Positions 1 through 8,033 of a stretch of 64,000 bases of DNA are shown here, piece after piece. The position numbers were made by a program, and so were the translations under genes. Origin of the DNA: Alphaproteobacteria bacterium (GTDB lineage Bacteria; Pseudomonadota; Alphaproteobacteria; Reyranellales; Reyranellaceae). Position 1 is the stretch's first letter. Every line of letters starts with the position of its first letter. The stretch spans positions 1 to 64,000 of the forward strand of contig VGCH01000004.1 of assembly GCA_016870115.1 (NCBI GenBank), given 5' to 3'. The notes beneath the pieces were generated by a model, which saw nothing but the letters and a program-made list of their open reading frames with translations, had not been told where the DNA came from and ran no database searches.

Positions 1-206
1 CGTGCCTGCATTCGCCGCATGGCCGGCTGCGCTACGCCGATCGGCTTCGCCGGCCACGCTCCAACTAGCGCAACGGCCAACTCTGAACTAGCATTCCATC
101 TGGACCACTCGATGGGGGCCGATCAGTCATTTTTGGGCATGAGCAATTCAAGCACTGCCACGGCCGCGTCTGACGCGAAGGCGTCGGGCGATTGGGAGTT
201 CTGCCG

Positions 207-620
207 ATGAGCGCGACCGCAACCTCTCTCCTGCTCTTCATCGGCTGGACGCTGGCGCTCCTGGTCTTGATGGAGGTGGTCCGGTCGTGGGTGGTGGTGT
301 CCGGCCAGGTACCGGCCAACCGGATCGCGCCGGACAATTCAGGCCTGTCGCCCTTCATGCAGCGGCTCGCGCGCGCGCATCTGAATTGCATTGAGGGGCT
401 GCCCGTCTTCGGCGGGCTGATGCTGGTCGCGCTGGTGATCGGCAAGTCCGCCATCACCGATCCCCTGGCCTACTGGCTGCTGGTCGCACGCGTGGCGCAG
501 TCGTCGATCCACCTCGCCTCGACCAGCCCGCTCGCCGTCACAGCGCGCTTCACCGTCTTTGCCGTTCAACTCGGCATCGCGGTGTACTGGACGTGGCGCC
601 TGATCGCGTCGGGTCCCTGA
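207..620 (+). CDS. MAPEG family membrane protein
   Basis: Small integral membrane protein (137 aa) of the MAPEG family, whose bacterial members are mostly of unknown substrate and whose eukaryotic members are glutathione transferases or leukotriene synthases. The family signature is visible as RAHLNCIEGLPVF at residues 56-68. Hydrophobic stretches at about 7-25, 66-82, 88-105 and 112-133 fit the usual four-helix bundle. I start at the ATG because GGGAG lies 8 bases upstream; an in-frame TTG 15 bases earlier has no such site. It sits 3 bases before the phosphatase gene, so the two are probably cotranscribed. The substrate cannot be told from the sequence. Confidence 0.85.
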   Translation: MSATATSLLLFIGWTLALLVLMEVVRSWVVVSGQVPANRIAPDNSGLSPFMQRLARAHLNCIEGLPVFGGLMLVALVIGKSAITDPLAYWLLVARVAQSSIHLASTSPLAVTARFTVFAVQLGIAVYWTWRLIASGP

Positions 621-623
621 AGC

Positions 624-1370
624 ATGTCCGCGCTCCCCCCTGTTCCGCTCGAGGGCGGTTCGAACTTTCGGGATCTGGGCGGCCATCGCACGACCGATGG
701 ACGGCGCGTTCGCACAGGCGCGGTGTTCCGATCGGCGCATCTCGGCACACTGACCGAAACCGATCGCGGCACGCTGCGCCGTCTTGGCATCCGGACCGTC
801 GTGGACCTGCGCGGTGTCGCTGAGGCCGCAGAGACGCCGCACCGCATCGAAGGCACCGGAGCCGAGATCGTCGGCGCGCATATCGAGCCGGGCCTCGGCG
901 AGAAGATCCGTGCGGCCGTCGCGGACGGCACGGCCACGCCCGAGAAGGTCGCCGGTTTCCTGACAGATCACTATCGCGACTATCCGCGCCGCTGCGTTCC
1001 GGGCTTTCGGACGCTGTTTGCGACACTCGCCGCGGAGCCCCGCCGGCCCCTCGTGTTCCATTGCACGGCCGGCAAGGACCGCACCGGCTTCGCCGCCGCG
1101 CTGCTGCTCACGCTGGCCGGCGTGTCGTGGGACGACGTGATGGAGGACTATCTCCGCACCAATGCGCTCTGGACCGGCCATATCGGGCGCTATCCCGAGC
1201 TCGCGCCGGACACCCGCGCGGCCATTGTGGAAGCGCGAGGGCCCTATCTGGAGGCCGCGTTCGCGGTCGTCCGCGCGGATTTCGGCAGTCCGCAGGCATT
1301 CGCCGAGCGCGCGCTTGGTCTGCCGCAGGCCGCCAAGCGCAAGCTGGTCGAGGGGCTGCTGGACGGGTGA
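624..1370 (+). CDS. IphP-like tyrosine-protein phosphatase
   Basis: Predicted protein tyrosine/serine phosphatase of 248 aa. The dual-specificity phosphatase loop HCTAGKDRTG carries the nucleophile Cys147 and the phosphate-binding Arg153 (CX5R). The N-terminus has the conserved opening GGSNFRDLGG followed by GAVFRSAHL, typical of the bacterial IphP-type family. No signal peptide is seen, so it is probably cytoplasmic. It follows the MAPEG gene by 3 bases. Physiological substrates of these enzymes are rarely known, and nothing here indicates one. Confidence 0.88.
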   Translation: MSALPPVPLEGGSNFRDLGGHRTTDGRRVRTGAVFRSAHLGTLTETDRGTLRRLGIRTVVDLRGVAEAAETPHRIEGTGAEIVGAHIEPGLGEKIRAAVADGTATPEKVAGFLTDHYRDYPRRCVPGFRTLFATLAAEPRRPLVFHCTAGKDRTGFAAALLLTLAGVSWDDVMEDYLRTNALWTGHIGRYPELAPDTRAAIVEARGPYLEAAFAVVRADFGSPQAFAERALGLPQAAKRKLVEGLLDG

Positions 1371-1401
1371 CTCCGGCCGGTGGAACGCGGTACGGACGGA
1401 C

Positions 1402-2652
1402 ATGGCCGACCCGCGTTTCGAGACCCCCGAACCCTTCAAGATCGAGATTCCCGAGCATCGGCTGATCGATCTTGATGAGCGCCTGCGGCGCTGGCGCCCG
1501 CCACCCCGGATCGCGGATGCGGGCGAATGGGCCTACGGCACCGATCCCGAGTTCCTGGCCGAGCTCGTCGAGTATTGGAGGCACGGCTACGACTGGGCGC
1601 GCTGCCAGGACGCGATCAACAGCTGGCCCAACTACCAGGTCGATATCGGCCCGCAGCGCCTGCACTTCATCCGCGAACCCGGCACCGAGGTCGACGGCGC
1701 GCCGCGGCCGATGCCGCTTTTGCTCACTCATGGCTGGCCCGGCTCGATCGTGGAGTTCCTCGACCTGATCGATCGCCTCGCCCACCCGGAGCGCCACGGC
1801 GGCGACGCGCTCGATGCGTTCGACGTCGTGGTGCCGTCGCTGCCCGGCTACGGTTTTTCGGGCCCGCCGGTGCGCGGCGACGGCAGCACAGGCCCGATCG
1901 GCCCGCGCGCCATCGCGAGCCTGTGGCACCGCTTGATGCACGACGTGCTGAACTACCGCCGGCCCTACCTTGCTCAGGGCGGCGACTGGGGCAGCGCGAT
2001 CGCGAGTTGGCTCGCCTTCGACCATCCGGCGACACGCGAGAAGGACGACTGGACCTCGGGCGTGCGCGCCCTGCATCTCAACATGATGGTACTGCGCCCC
2101 GGAATCGACGAGCGCGCGCGGCCCCCATCACCCGAGGAAGGCCGGTGGCTGGCCGAGGTGCGCCGCGACCGCGCCGCGACGACCGGATATCAGCGCATCC
2201 AAACAACCAAACCCCAGACGTTGGGCGTCGCGCTGCACGACTCGCCGGTCGGCCTCGCCGCCTGGATCGTGGAGAAGTTTCACGGCTGGAGCGACCGGGC
2301 CGGCAAGGCGCAACCGCCCTTTCCGCTCGACACGCTGCTCGACAACATCATGGTTTATTGGCTGACGGGCACCGCGGCGACCTCGACATGGCTCTATCGT
2401 GGCGTGGTGGAGGAACGCAGCATCGCTCTGCCCGAGGGCCAGCGCGTCGAGGTCCCGACCGCCTTCGCGGCGTTCCCGGCCGATCTCGCGCCGCCACCGC
2501 CTGCGGCCTGGATCGAGCGCGCCTACGATCTGCGCCGCCACACGCCGATGCCGCGCGGAGGCCACTTCGCCGCGCTGGAAGCCCCCGACCTGTTGGTCGA
2601 GGACATTCGCGCCTTCAGCCGACCGCTGCGTTTCGGTGCGGCCAACGACTGA
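1402..2652 (+). CDS. Epoxide hydrolase (EHN plus alpha/beta hydrolase)
   Basis: Cytoplasmic epoxide hydrolase of 416 aa that would open epoxides to diols through an alkyl-enzyme ester. The N-terminal epoxide hydrolase domain begins at FKIEIPEHRL and covers about residues 8-115. Next come the oxyanion motif HGWPGS (His110) and the nucleophile elbow GGDWGS with Asp195. The C-terminal GGHFAALEAPDLL supplies the catalytic His. The ATG at 1402 was chosen because family similarity begins there; the frame is open further upstream but that part overlaps the phosphatase gene. It converges with the dehydratase gene with one base between the stops. Confidence 0.9.
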   Translation: MADPRFETPEPFKIEIPEHRLIDLDERLRRWRPPPRIADAGEWAYGTDPEFLAELVEYWRHGYDWARCQDAINSWPNYQVDIGPQRLHFIREPGTEVDGAPRPMPLLLTHGWPGSIVEFLDLIDRLAHPERHGGDALDAFDVVVPSLPGYGFSGPPVRGDGSTGPIGPRAIASLWHRLMHDVLNYRRPYLAQGGDWGSAIASWLAFDHPATREKDDWTSGVRALHLNMMVLRPGIDERARPPSPEEGRWLAEVRRDRAATTGYQRIQTTKPQTLGVALHDSPVGLAAWIVEKFHGWSDRAGKAQPPFPLDTLLDNIMVYWLTGTAATSTWLYRGVVEERSIALPEGQRVEVPTAFAAFPADLAPPPPAAWIERAYDLRRHTPMPRGGHFAALEAPDLLVEDIRAFSRPLRFGAAND

Positions 2653-2653
2653 C

Positions 2654-3514
2654 TTACGCAAACGTGGCGCTGGCCTGCACGGCAATCGTACCTTGCGGCG
2701 TGAGCGCCCACAGCTCGGCGCCGGCGCCATCGGCGGTCGGCCGACCCACCAGCTCGAACGGCGCGATGTCGAACAGCGGCGCGCGCGCCCGCACCGCCAG
2801 GGTGGCGATGCGCCGGCCCGGCGCGCTGTCGCGCAGCAGATCGATCACGCATTGCTGCGAGTAGGGTCCGTGGACCACCAGTCCGGGGTAGCCCTCGACC
2901 TGCATCGCATAGGGCCGGTCGTAGTGAATGCGATGGGGATTGAAGGTGAGCGCGGAATAGCGGAACAGCGACACCGCGTCGGCCTTGTGCGTGCGCCGCC
3001 AGGGCAGCCCCTCGGGCGGCGTCTCGCGTTTGGGAATGCCGCTCTGCGCGCCCGGCGCCACGGCCTCGCGGAACACGGTGTTGTAGAGCTCGCTGACGGC
3101 GAGCCCGCGCGGTGTGTAAACGCGCCGGGTTTGGGTCGCCACGATCAGCGTGCCGGTCCCGCCGCCGCGCAGCTGCAGGTCCGTGAGTTCGGTCTCGCGC
3201 CGCAGCTTGTCACCCACACGAATGTCGCCCGCGAACGTGAAGGTCGAGCCGGCATACATACGGCGGGGCAGCGGCATCTTGGGGAGAACACCGCCCGACC
3301 GAGGCAAACCGTCTTCCGCCAGCTCGGCCGGACGTGCGTCCGAATTGAAGTAGCAGTAGTGCCAGCCCGCCGGAATCGACTCGCCGTCGACCGGCGCGCG
3401 TTCGGTGCGGTCGAAGGTGGCGATCATGCCGCGCAGGGGCCAGGCGGTTGCCACGTCCTCATCGACGATCGTGCGGCCGATCGCCTGGCGAAGGCTGTCG
3501 ATGTCGATGCTCAT
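2654..3514 (-). CDS. MaoC/FAS1-like (HTD2-type) dehydratase
   Basis: Protein of 286 aa resembling the hot-dog-fold hydratases related to mesaconyl-C4-CoA hydratase and fungal/mitochondrial HTD2. An N-terminal MaoC-like half (with GWHYCYFNSDARPAEL and the RRMYAGSTFTF stretch) is followed by a C-terminal half carrying FRYSALTFNPHRIHYD, where the Asn/His of the second hot-dog motif lie. It would hydrate or dehydrate an acyl-CoA; the exact substrate is unknown. The ATG at 3514 is preceded by a GGAGA site. A divergent partner, the broken GNAT gene, starts 44 bases away. Confidence 0.8.
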   Translation of the reverse strand: MSIDIDSLRQAIGRTIVDEDVATAWPLRGMIATFDRTERAPVDGESIPAGWHYCYFNSDARPAELAEDGLPRSGGVLPKMPLPRRMYAGSTFTFAGDIRVGDKLRRETELTDLQLRGGGTGTLIVATQTRRVYTPRGLAVSELYNTVFREAVAPGAQSGIPKRETPPEGLPWRRTHKADAVSLFRYSALTFNPHRIHYDRPYAMQVEGYPGLVVHGPYSQQCVIDLLRDSAPGRRIATLAVRARAPLFDIAPFELVGRPTADGAGAELWALTPQGTIAVQASATFA

Positions 3515-3558
3515 GGCGCTTTCTCTCCGTCGTGCATGAGCCCATTGTGGGCGGCCAC

Positions 3559-4065
3559 ATGATACGACCGCCGCGCCCATCTGAAATCGCCCTGCTCCCG
3601 CAGATCGAAAACGCCGCCGACCGGCGTTTCGCGTCCGTGGGTCTGCCCCAGATCATCCCCATGCCGCCCGCGTCGGTCGCGGTCCTGACCCGCGCGCGCC
3701 GTGCGGGCCTGCTCTGGGTGGCGGCGTCGCCGCTCGGCCGACCGGTCGGGTTCGCCCTGATGGCTGAATCCGCCGGAGCCGCCTGGCTCGACCAGCTGTC
3801 GGTGCTGGACCGCTGGCAGGGCCGCGGGCTCGGTCGAGCCCTGATCGAGCGCACGGCGCAGGAAGCACGGCAGCGCGGCTATCGGGCGCTGCTGCTCTCG
3901 ACCTAGCGCGATGTGCCGTGGAACGCGCCGTACTACGCCCGCCGCGGTTTCGTCGAGTGGCCACTCGGCGCCTGGGACGGACCGACCCGCCGCCAGATGG
4001 CGCGCGCGAACCCGCACGGCCATCCCTCATGGCGGCGCTGCGTCATGATCCGCGCGCTCGACTGA
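3559..4065 (+). pseudogene. GNAT acetyltransferase interrupted by an in-frame TAG
   Basis: A GCN5-type N-acetyltransferase frame of 168 codons plus stop, broken by one amber codon at 3904-3906. Before it lie the usual GNAT core and the acetyl-CoA loop WQGRGLGRALIE. After it, in the same frame with no indel, the protein continues RDVPWNAPYYARRGF, the expected last strand of this family, and ends at TGA 4063-4065 two bases from the convergent dioxygenase gene. The position hit by TAG is usually Phe or Tyr in relatives, so a TAC or TAT codon mutated by one base is a simple explanation. A sequencing error or readthrough cannot be excluded. As it stands, the 115-residue product lacks the C-terminal strand. 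Confidence 0.85.
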
Positions 4066-4067
4066 CC

Positions 4068-4967
4068 CTACTCGGCGGCGACCGCCAGCCCCATCTGCTC
4101 GCAGGTCGGCGCGACGTCGGAGACGGTGGCGCGCCGCATGTCGCGAGGATAGCGCTGATCGTCGAACGCCATGCCGCGATGCATGGTGCAGCGATTGTCC
4201 CACATCACGAGATCGCCGACGCGCCAGCGATGCGAGTGCACGAACTGACGTTGCGTGGCGTGCGCCGTCAGCTCGGCGAGCAGCGCCTCCGCCTCCTCGC
4301 GCGCCATGCCGCGGATCGCCCCGGCGTGGCTGGCGAGATAGAGACTCATGCGACCGCTGTCGGGCAGTCGGCGTGCAACCGTCTGGGGAACCGGCGCGAA
4401 GACGCGGCGCTCGTTGTCATCGAAATCGCTGAACCCCAGCCGCGCGCGCGAGGTCATCAGCGAGTGCTCCGCAACCAGCCCGTCCAGGCGCCGCTGCGTC
4501 GCCGCCGGCAGCGCGTCCCAGGCCGCGCGCAGATCGGCGAACTCGGTCTGGCCGCCGACCGGTGGGATCGACCGCGCATGCAGCATCGAGGCGTAGGCCG
4601 GCAGGCGCTTGAAGGAGCTGTCGGTGTGCCACAGCCGGTTGCCGAGATTGTAGAGCCGCTGGCGATTGTCGCTCGGCAGGAGCCGGTTCTCGGTGTCCAG
4701 ATTTCCGACATCGGCGAGGTTCTCATGCAGGCGCAGCTTGTGATCGCTGCGATGCTTGAAGACCGTGGTCTCAAGCGGTCCCCAGTGGCGGGCGAACGTG
4801 AGCTGGCTTTCGTCGTCGAGCCTCTGGTCGGGGAACACCAGCACGGCGTAGCGCGTGAAGGCGGCGCGCAGGCTCGCGATATCGCCGGCGGCGAGCGGCG
4901 CCGAAAGGTCGATGTCGCCCACCTCGGCGACGAAGTCTTCGGTCACGGGCTGGACGATGATCGCCAT
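4068..4967 (-). CDS. TauD/TfdA family dioxygenase
   Basis: Fe(II)/2-oxoglutarate-dependent dioxygenase of 299 aa. The metal ligands are visible as HTD in LWHTDSSFK near residue 100 and the distal His in WDNRCTMHRG, and an Arg for 2-oxoglutarate lies shortly after in MRRATVSDV. The family acts on taurine, 2,4-D and other sulfonates or aryloxyalkanoates; the substrate here is unknown. The start at ATG 4967 has a GGGAGGG ribosome site, while the longer frame upstream does not look conserved. It is 72 bases downstream of the luciferase-like gene on the same strand and may share its transcript. Confidence 0.87.
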   Translation of the reverse strand: MAIIVQPVTEDFVAEVGDIDLSAPLAAGDIASLRAAFTRYAVLVFPDQRLDDESQLTFARHWGPLETTVFKHRSDHKLRLHENLADVGNLDTENRLLPSDNRQRLYNLGNRLWHTDSSFKRLPAYASMLHARSIPPVGGQTEFADLRAAWDALPAATQRRLDGLVAEHSLMTSRARLGFSDFDDNERRVFAPVPQTVARRLPDSGRMSLYLASHAGAIRGMAREEAEALLAELTAHATQRQFVHSHRWRVGDLVMWDNRCTMHRGMAFDDQRYPRDMRRATVSDVAPTCEQMGLAVAAE

Positions 4968-5039
4968 GCGGCCCTCCCTTGGGTCGATCGGGTGGATTGG
5001 ATCACTCCGCGCGGCGCCGCGCAACGCGCTCGCGGCCGT

Positions 5040-6074
5040 TCACTCCGCTGCGGCCGGGCGCTCCGCGGCGCCAAGGTCGAAAGCCTTGGCAAGCAGTTCG
5101 TAGCTGCGTTTGCGCTGGGCGAAGTCATGGCAGATCGTGACCGCCATGATCTCGTCGACCTGGTAGTTCGCCGCGTGCTTCTCCAGTCCGGCGCGCACCG
5201 TGGCGGGCGATCCGACGACGGAGCGCCGCCGCAGCGCCGGCAGCCAGCGCTCCGCGGCCGGCTCTCTCGCGGCCTCCAGCGCTTCCTCGACCGAAGGCAC
5301 CGGTCCCGGGTTGCCGGTGGTGCGCAGGCGCATCGCCCAGACCTCGCGGCTCTTGGCCAGCCGATCCGCCTCTTCGTCGGTCTCGGCGCACAAGACCGAG
5401 ATCGCCATCAGCGGCATCGGCTTGTCGTGCAATGACGACGGCTTGAACTGGGCACGATAGGCGCGCGTGACCTGGTCGCCGCCGTCCGGATTGATGAAAT
5501 GGGCGAAGCAGAACGGCAGGCCGAAATGCGCCGCGAGCGCCGCGCTGTCGTCGCTCGAACCCAGCAACCACACATCGGGCGCGCTTTCGCCAACGGGCTG
5601 CGCCACGATGCCGTGACCGGGATGACGGGGCGGCACGGCATCGTGCAGCCATGCCACCAGATCGCGCACCTGGTAGGGATAGCGTTCCGCGCCGTGATCG
5701 ACGCGCCCCTCCTGCAGGATCTGCATCGTGCGCTGGTCGCTGCCCGGCGCGCGGCCGATGCCGAGATCGATCCGCCCCGGATAGAGCGTCTCCAGCATTC
5801 GGAAATTCTCGGCGACCTTGTAGGCACTGTAGTGCGGCAGCATGATGCCGCCGGAGCCCACTCGGATCCGCTCGGTGAGGCCTGCCACTCGCGCGATCAG
5901 CACCTCCGGCGTCGAGCCCGCGAGCGCCTCGCTGCTGTGATGCTCGGCCAGCCAGTAGCGCTCGTACCCCAGCCGGTCGCAGAGACGTGCGAGCTCGAGC
6001 GTCTCGCGCACCGCGTCCGCCGGCGTCCGCCCGCTCGAGATCGGCGACTGGTCGAGGACGCTGAGGCGCAGCAT
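5040..6074 (-). CDS. LLM-class flavin-dependent oxidoreductase
   Basis: Luciferase-like monooxygenase of 344 aa in the MsnO8-like subgroup, recognised from the N-terminal LSVLDQSPI, the RYWLAEHH motif near residue 40 and GGIMLPHYS in the flavin barrel. Members use reduced FMN and oxygen to oxidise small organic molecules. Nothing in the sequence fixes the substrate. It ends 72 bases before the TauD-type dioxygenase on the same strand, so two oxygenases lie in series. It begins 9 bases after accA ends and may be read from the accA transcript. Confidence 0.88.
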   Translation of the reverse strand: MLRLSVLDQSPISSGRTPADAVRETLELARLCDRLGYERYWLAEHHSSEALAGSTPEVLIARVAGLTERIRVGSGGIMLPHYSAYKVAENFRMLETLYPGRIDLGIGRAPGSDQRTMQILQEGRVDHGAERYPYQVRDLVAWLHDAVPPRHPGHGIVAQPVGESAPDVWLLGSSDDSAALAAHFGLPFCFAHFINPDGGDQVTRAYRAQFKPSSLHDKPMPLMAISVLCAETDEEADRLAKSREVWAMRLRTTGNPGPVPSVEEALEAAREPAAERWLPALRRRSVVGSPATVRAGLEKHAANYQVDEIMAVTICHDFAQRKRSYELLAKAFDLGAAERPAAAE

Positions 6075-6083
6075 GCCGGCGCG

Positions 6084-7037
6084 CTACAGCCCCTTCTTGC
6101 CCATGGCGAGGAATTTCTCGCGGCGGCGGCGGCGCAGAGTGTCGGCGTCGAGTGCCGCGAGCTCAGCGAGCACCCGGCCGACCGCGCTGCCGGCGGCATC
6201 GATCGCCTCGTCGGGCGAGCGGTGAGCGCCGCCCATCGGCTCGGCGATCACCTCGTCGATCACATCGAGGCGCTTGAGGTCCTGCGCGGTCATGCGCATC
6301 GCCTCGGCGGCCTCCTGGGCGTGAGTGTTGGAGCGCCAAAGGATCGAGGCGCAGCCTTCCGGTGTGATCACCGAATAGACGGCATTCTCCAGCATCAGGA
6401 TTCGGTCGGCCGAGGCGATGGCAAGCGCACCACCCGATCCGCCCTCGCCGATCACCAGGCTGACCAGCGGCACACCGATCTCAAGACAGGTTTCGATCGA
6501 GCGTGCGACGGCCTCCGCCTGGCCACGCGCCTCGGCGTCGATGCCGGGATAGGCGCCGGGGGTATCGACTAACGTCAACACCGGCAGCCGGAACCGGTCG
6601 GCCAGCCGCATCAGGCGTTGCGCCTTGCGATAGCCCTCAGGCCGCGCCATGCCAAAATTGTGTTTCACGCGGGCTTCAGTGTCGCTGCCCTTCTCCTGAC
6701 CAAGCACGACGACGGGCCGCCCCTGGAAGCGGCCGAGGCCGCCGACAACCGCCAGGTCGTCGCCGAAGGCGCGATCGCCCGCCAACGGCGTGTAGTCCTC
6801 AATCAGGCGGTCGATATAGGCTTGGGCGTGAGGCCGGTCCGGATGGCGGGCCACCTGAACGCGCTGCCACGGGGTCAGCTTGGCGTAGGTGGCGCGCAGC
6901 TGCTTGTCGACCTTGGCCTGCAGACGCAGCACTTCCTCGGCGATGTCGACATCGCCGCTGTTGGGCACATGGCGCAGCTCGGAAATCTTGCTTTCGAGCT
7001 CCGCGATCGGCTTTTCAAAGTCGAGATAAGTGGCCAT
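6084..7037 (-). CDS. accA: Acetyl-CoA carboxylase carboxyltransferase subunit alpha
   Basis: 317-aa alpha subunit of the acetyl-CoA carboxylase carboxyltransferase, close to the normal length of about 319. With AccD it moves the carboxyl group from biotinyl carrier protein to acetyl-CoA in the first step of fatty acid synthesis. The N-terminus starts with the usual [15 protein letters not shown]. The crotonase-like core has [18 protein letters not shown] and the glycine-rich [12 protein letters not shown] that form the CoA pocket. It lies directly downstream of xerD, an order common in alphaproteobacteria. It ends with TAG. Confidence 0.97.
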   Translation of the reverse strand: MATYLDFEKPIAELESKISELRHVPNSGDVDIAEEVLRLQAKVDKQLRATYAKLTPWQRVQVARHPDRPHAQAYIDRLIEDYTPLAGDRAFGDDLAVVGGLGRFQGRPVVVLGQEKGSDTEARVKHNFGMARPEGYRKAQRLMRLADRFRLPVLTLVDTPGAYPGIDAEARGQAEAVARSIETCLEIGVPLVSLVIGEGGSGGALAIASADRILMLENAVYSVITPEGCASILWRSNTHAQEAAEAMRMTAQDLKRLDVIDEVIAEPMGGAHRSPDEAIDAAGSAVGRVLAELAALDADTLRRRRREKFLAMGKKGL

Positions 7038-7088
7038 CGCGTCGGATGCGGGTATGACCCCGCTTGTCGCCCGGCCCCGGCGCGGGTG

Positions 7089-8033
7089 TCAACCGGGCGG
7101 CCGCCCGCGACGGCGCGCCAGCGGGTGGCTGCCCGACACCAGCGCGCGCAGGCGATCGTCCTGGATGTGGGTGTAGATCTGCGTCGTGGCGATGTCGGCG
7201 TGGCCCAACATCGCCTGAAGGCTGCGCAGGTCGGCACCACCGGCCAGCAGGTGGCTGGCGAAGGCGTGCCGCAGCACATGCGGCGAGACTCGTGCCGGAT
7301 CGATGCCGGCTGTGATGGCGGTCGCCTTGAGCAATTGCGCAAACCGCTGGCGCGTGAGGTGTCCGAGCGCCCCGCGCGAGGGAAAGAGAAACCGCGACCT
7401 CGCGCCCGCGGATGGCGTCGCCGCGCGCAGGCGCAACCAGCCGGCCACGGCCTGCCGTGCCGGCTGCGACAGCGGGACCAGCCGTTCCTTGTCGCCCTTG
7501 CCGCGCACCAGAAGGAAGGCCGGATCGCGCTCCACGGCGGCCAACGGCAAGGACACGAGCTCGCTGACCCGGAGGCCGGTGGCGTAGAGCAATTCCAGCA
7601 ACACCGCGAGCCGACCGCCATCCTCGCCCCCCACCGTCGCGGCGGCGGCGATCAGTCGATCGACCTCCTCGCGCGCCAGTACCTTGGGCAGCGGGCGACC
7701 GAGCCTAGGCGAGTCGAGAACCGTCGAGGGGTCATCGGCGCGCAGACCCTCGGACAGCAGGAAACGGAAGAACTGCCGCGCGGACGAGAGGCGGCGGGCC
7801 TGGGTGCGCGGCGAATGCCCGAGATGCTCCATCGCCTTCAGCCAGGCGCGCAGCGCCGCGGCGTCGGCGTCACGCGGACCGACGCGCCGCCGCGCGAGAA
7901 AGCGCGAGAGATCATCCAGATCGGCGCCATACGCCGCGCGGGTATTGCGCGACGCGCCGCGCTCGGCCTCGATCATGTCGAGGAACGCGTCGACCTCGCG
8001 CGCGCGGCGCAGCCCGGATGCTGCGCGAGTCAA
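7089..8033 (-). CDS. xerD: Tyrosine recombinase XerD
   Basis: Site-specific tyrosine recombinase that, with XerC, resolves chromosome dimers at dif. The SAM-like N-terminal domain starts around VDAFLDMIEAERGAS. The catalytic domain shows the first Arg in ATGLRVSEL, the Lys in RGKGDKERLV, the HVLRH box, the second His in LGHADIATTQ and the nucleophile Tyr in IYTHI. No ATG or GTG precedes the conserved N-terminus. I place the start at a TTG (8033) whose TTGA overlaps the stop of the upstream gene, giving 314 aa. A CTG at 8012 is the alternative. XerD fits better than XerC because of the accA neighbour. Confidence 0.9.
   Translation of the reverse strand: MTRAASGLRRAREVDAFLDMIEAERGASRNTRAAYGADLDDLSRFLARRRVGPRDADAAALRAWLKAMEHLGHSPRTQARRLSSARQFFRFLLSEGLRADDPSTVLDSPRLGRPLPKVLAREEVDRLIAAAATVGGEDGGRLAVLLELLYATGLRVSELVSLPLAAVERDPAFLLVRGKGDKERLVPLSQPARQAVAGWLRLRAATPSAGARSRFLFPSRGALGHLTRQRFAQLLKATAITAGIDPARVSPHVLRHAFASHLLAGGADLRSLQAMLGHADIATTQIYTHIQDDRLRALVSGSHPLARRRGRPPG

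Noticed and set aside
1-206. Short frame at the left edge (from base 19)
   Set aside because: No ribosome site or recognisable protein. The stretch upstream of the MAPEG gene shows nothing else I can support.
3904-3906. TAG reassigned to an amino acid in this organism
   Set aside because: accA, dapA, mscL, groL and several other intact genes end properly in TAG. General reassignment would extend all of them. Kept only as a low-probability suppression hypothesis.
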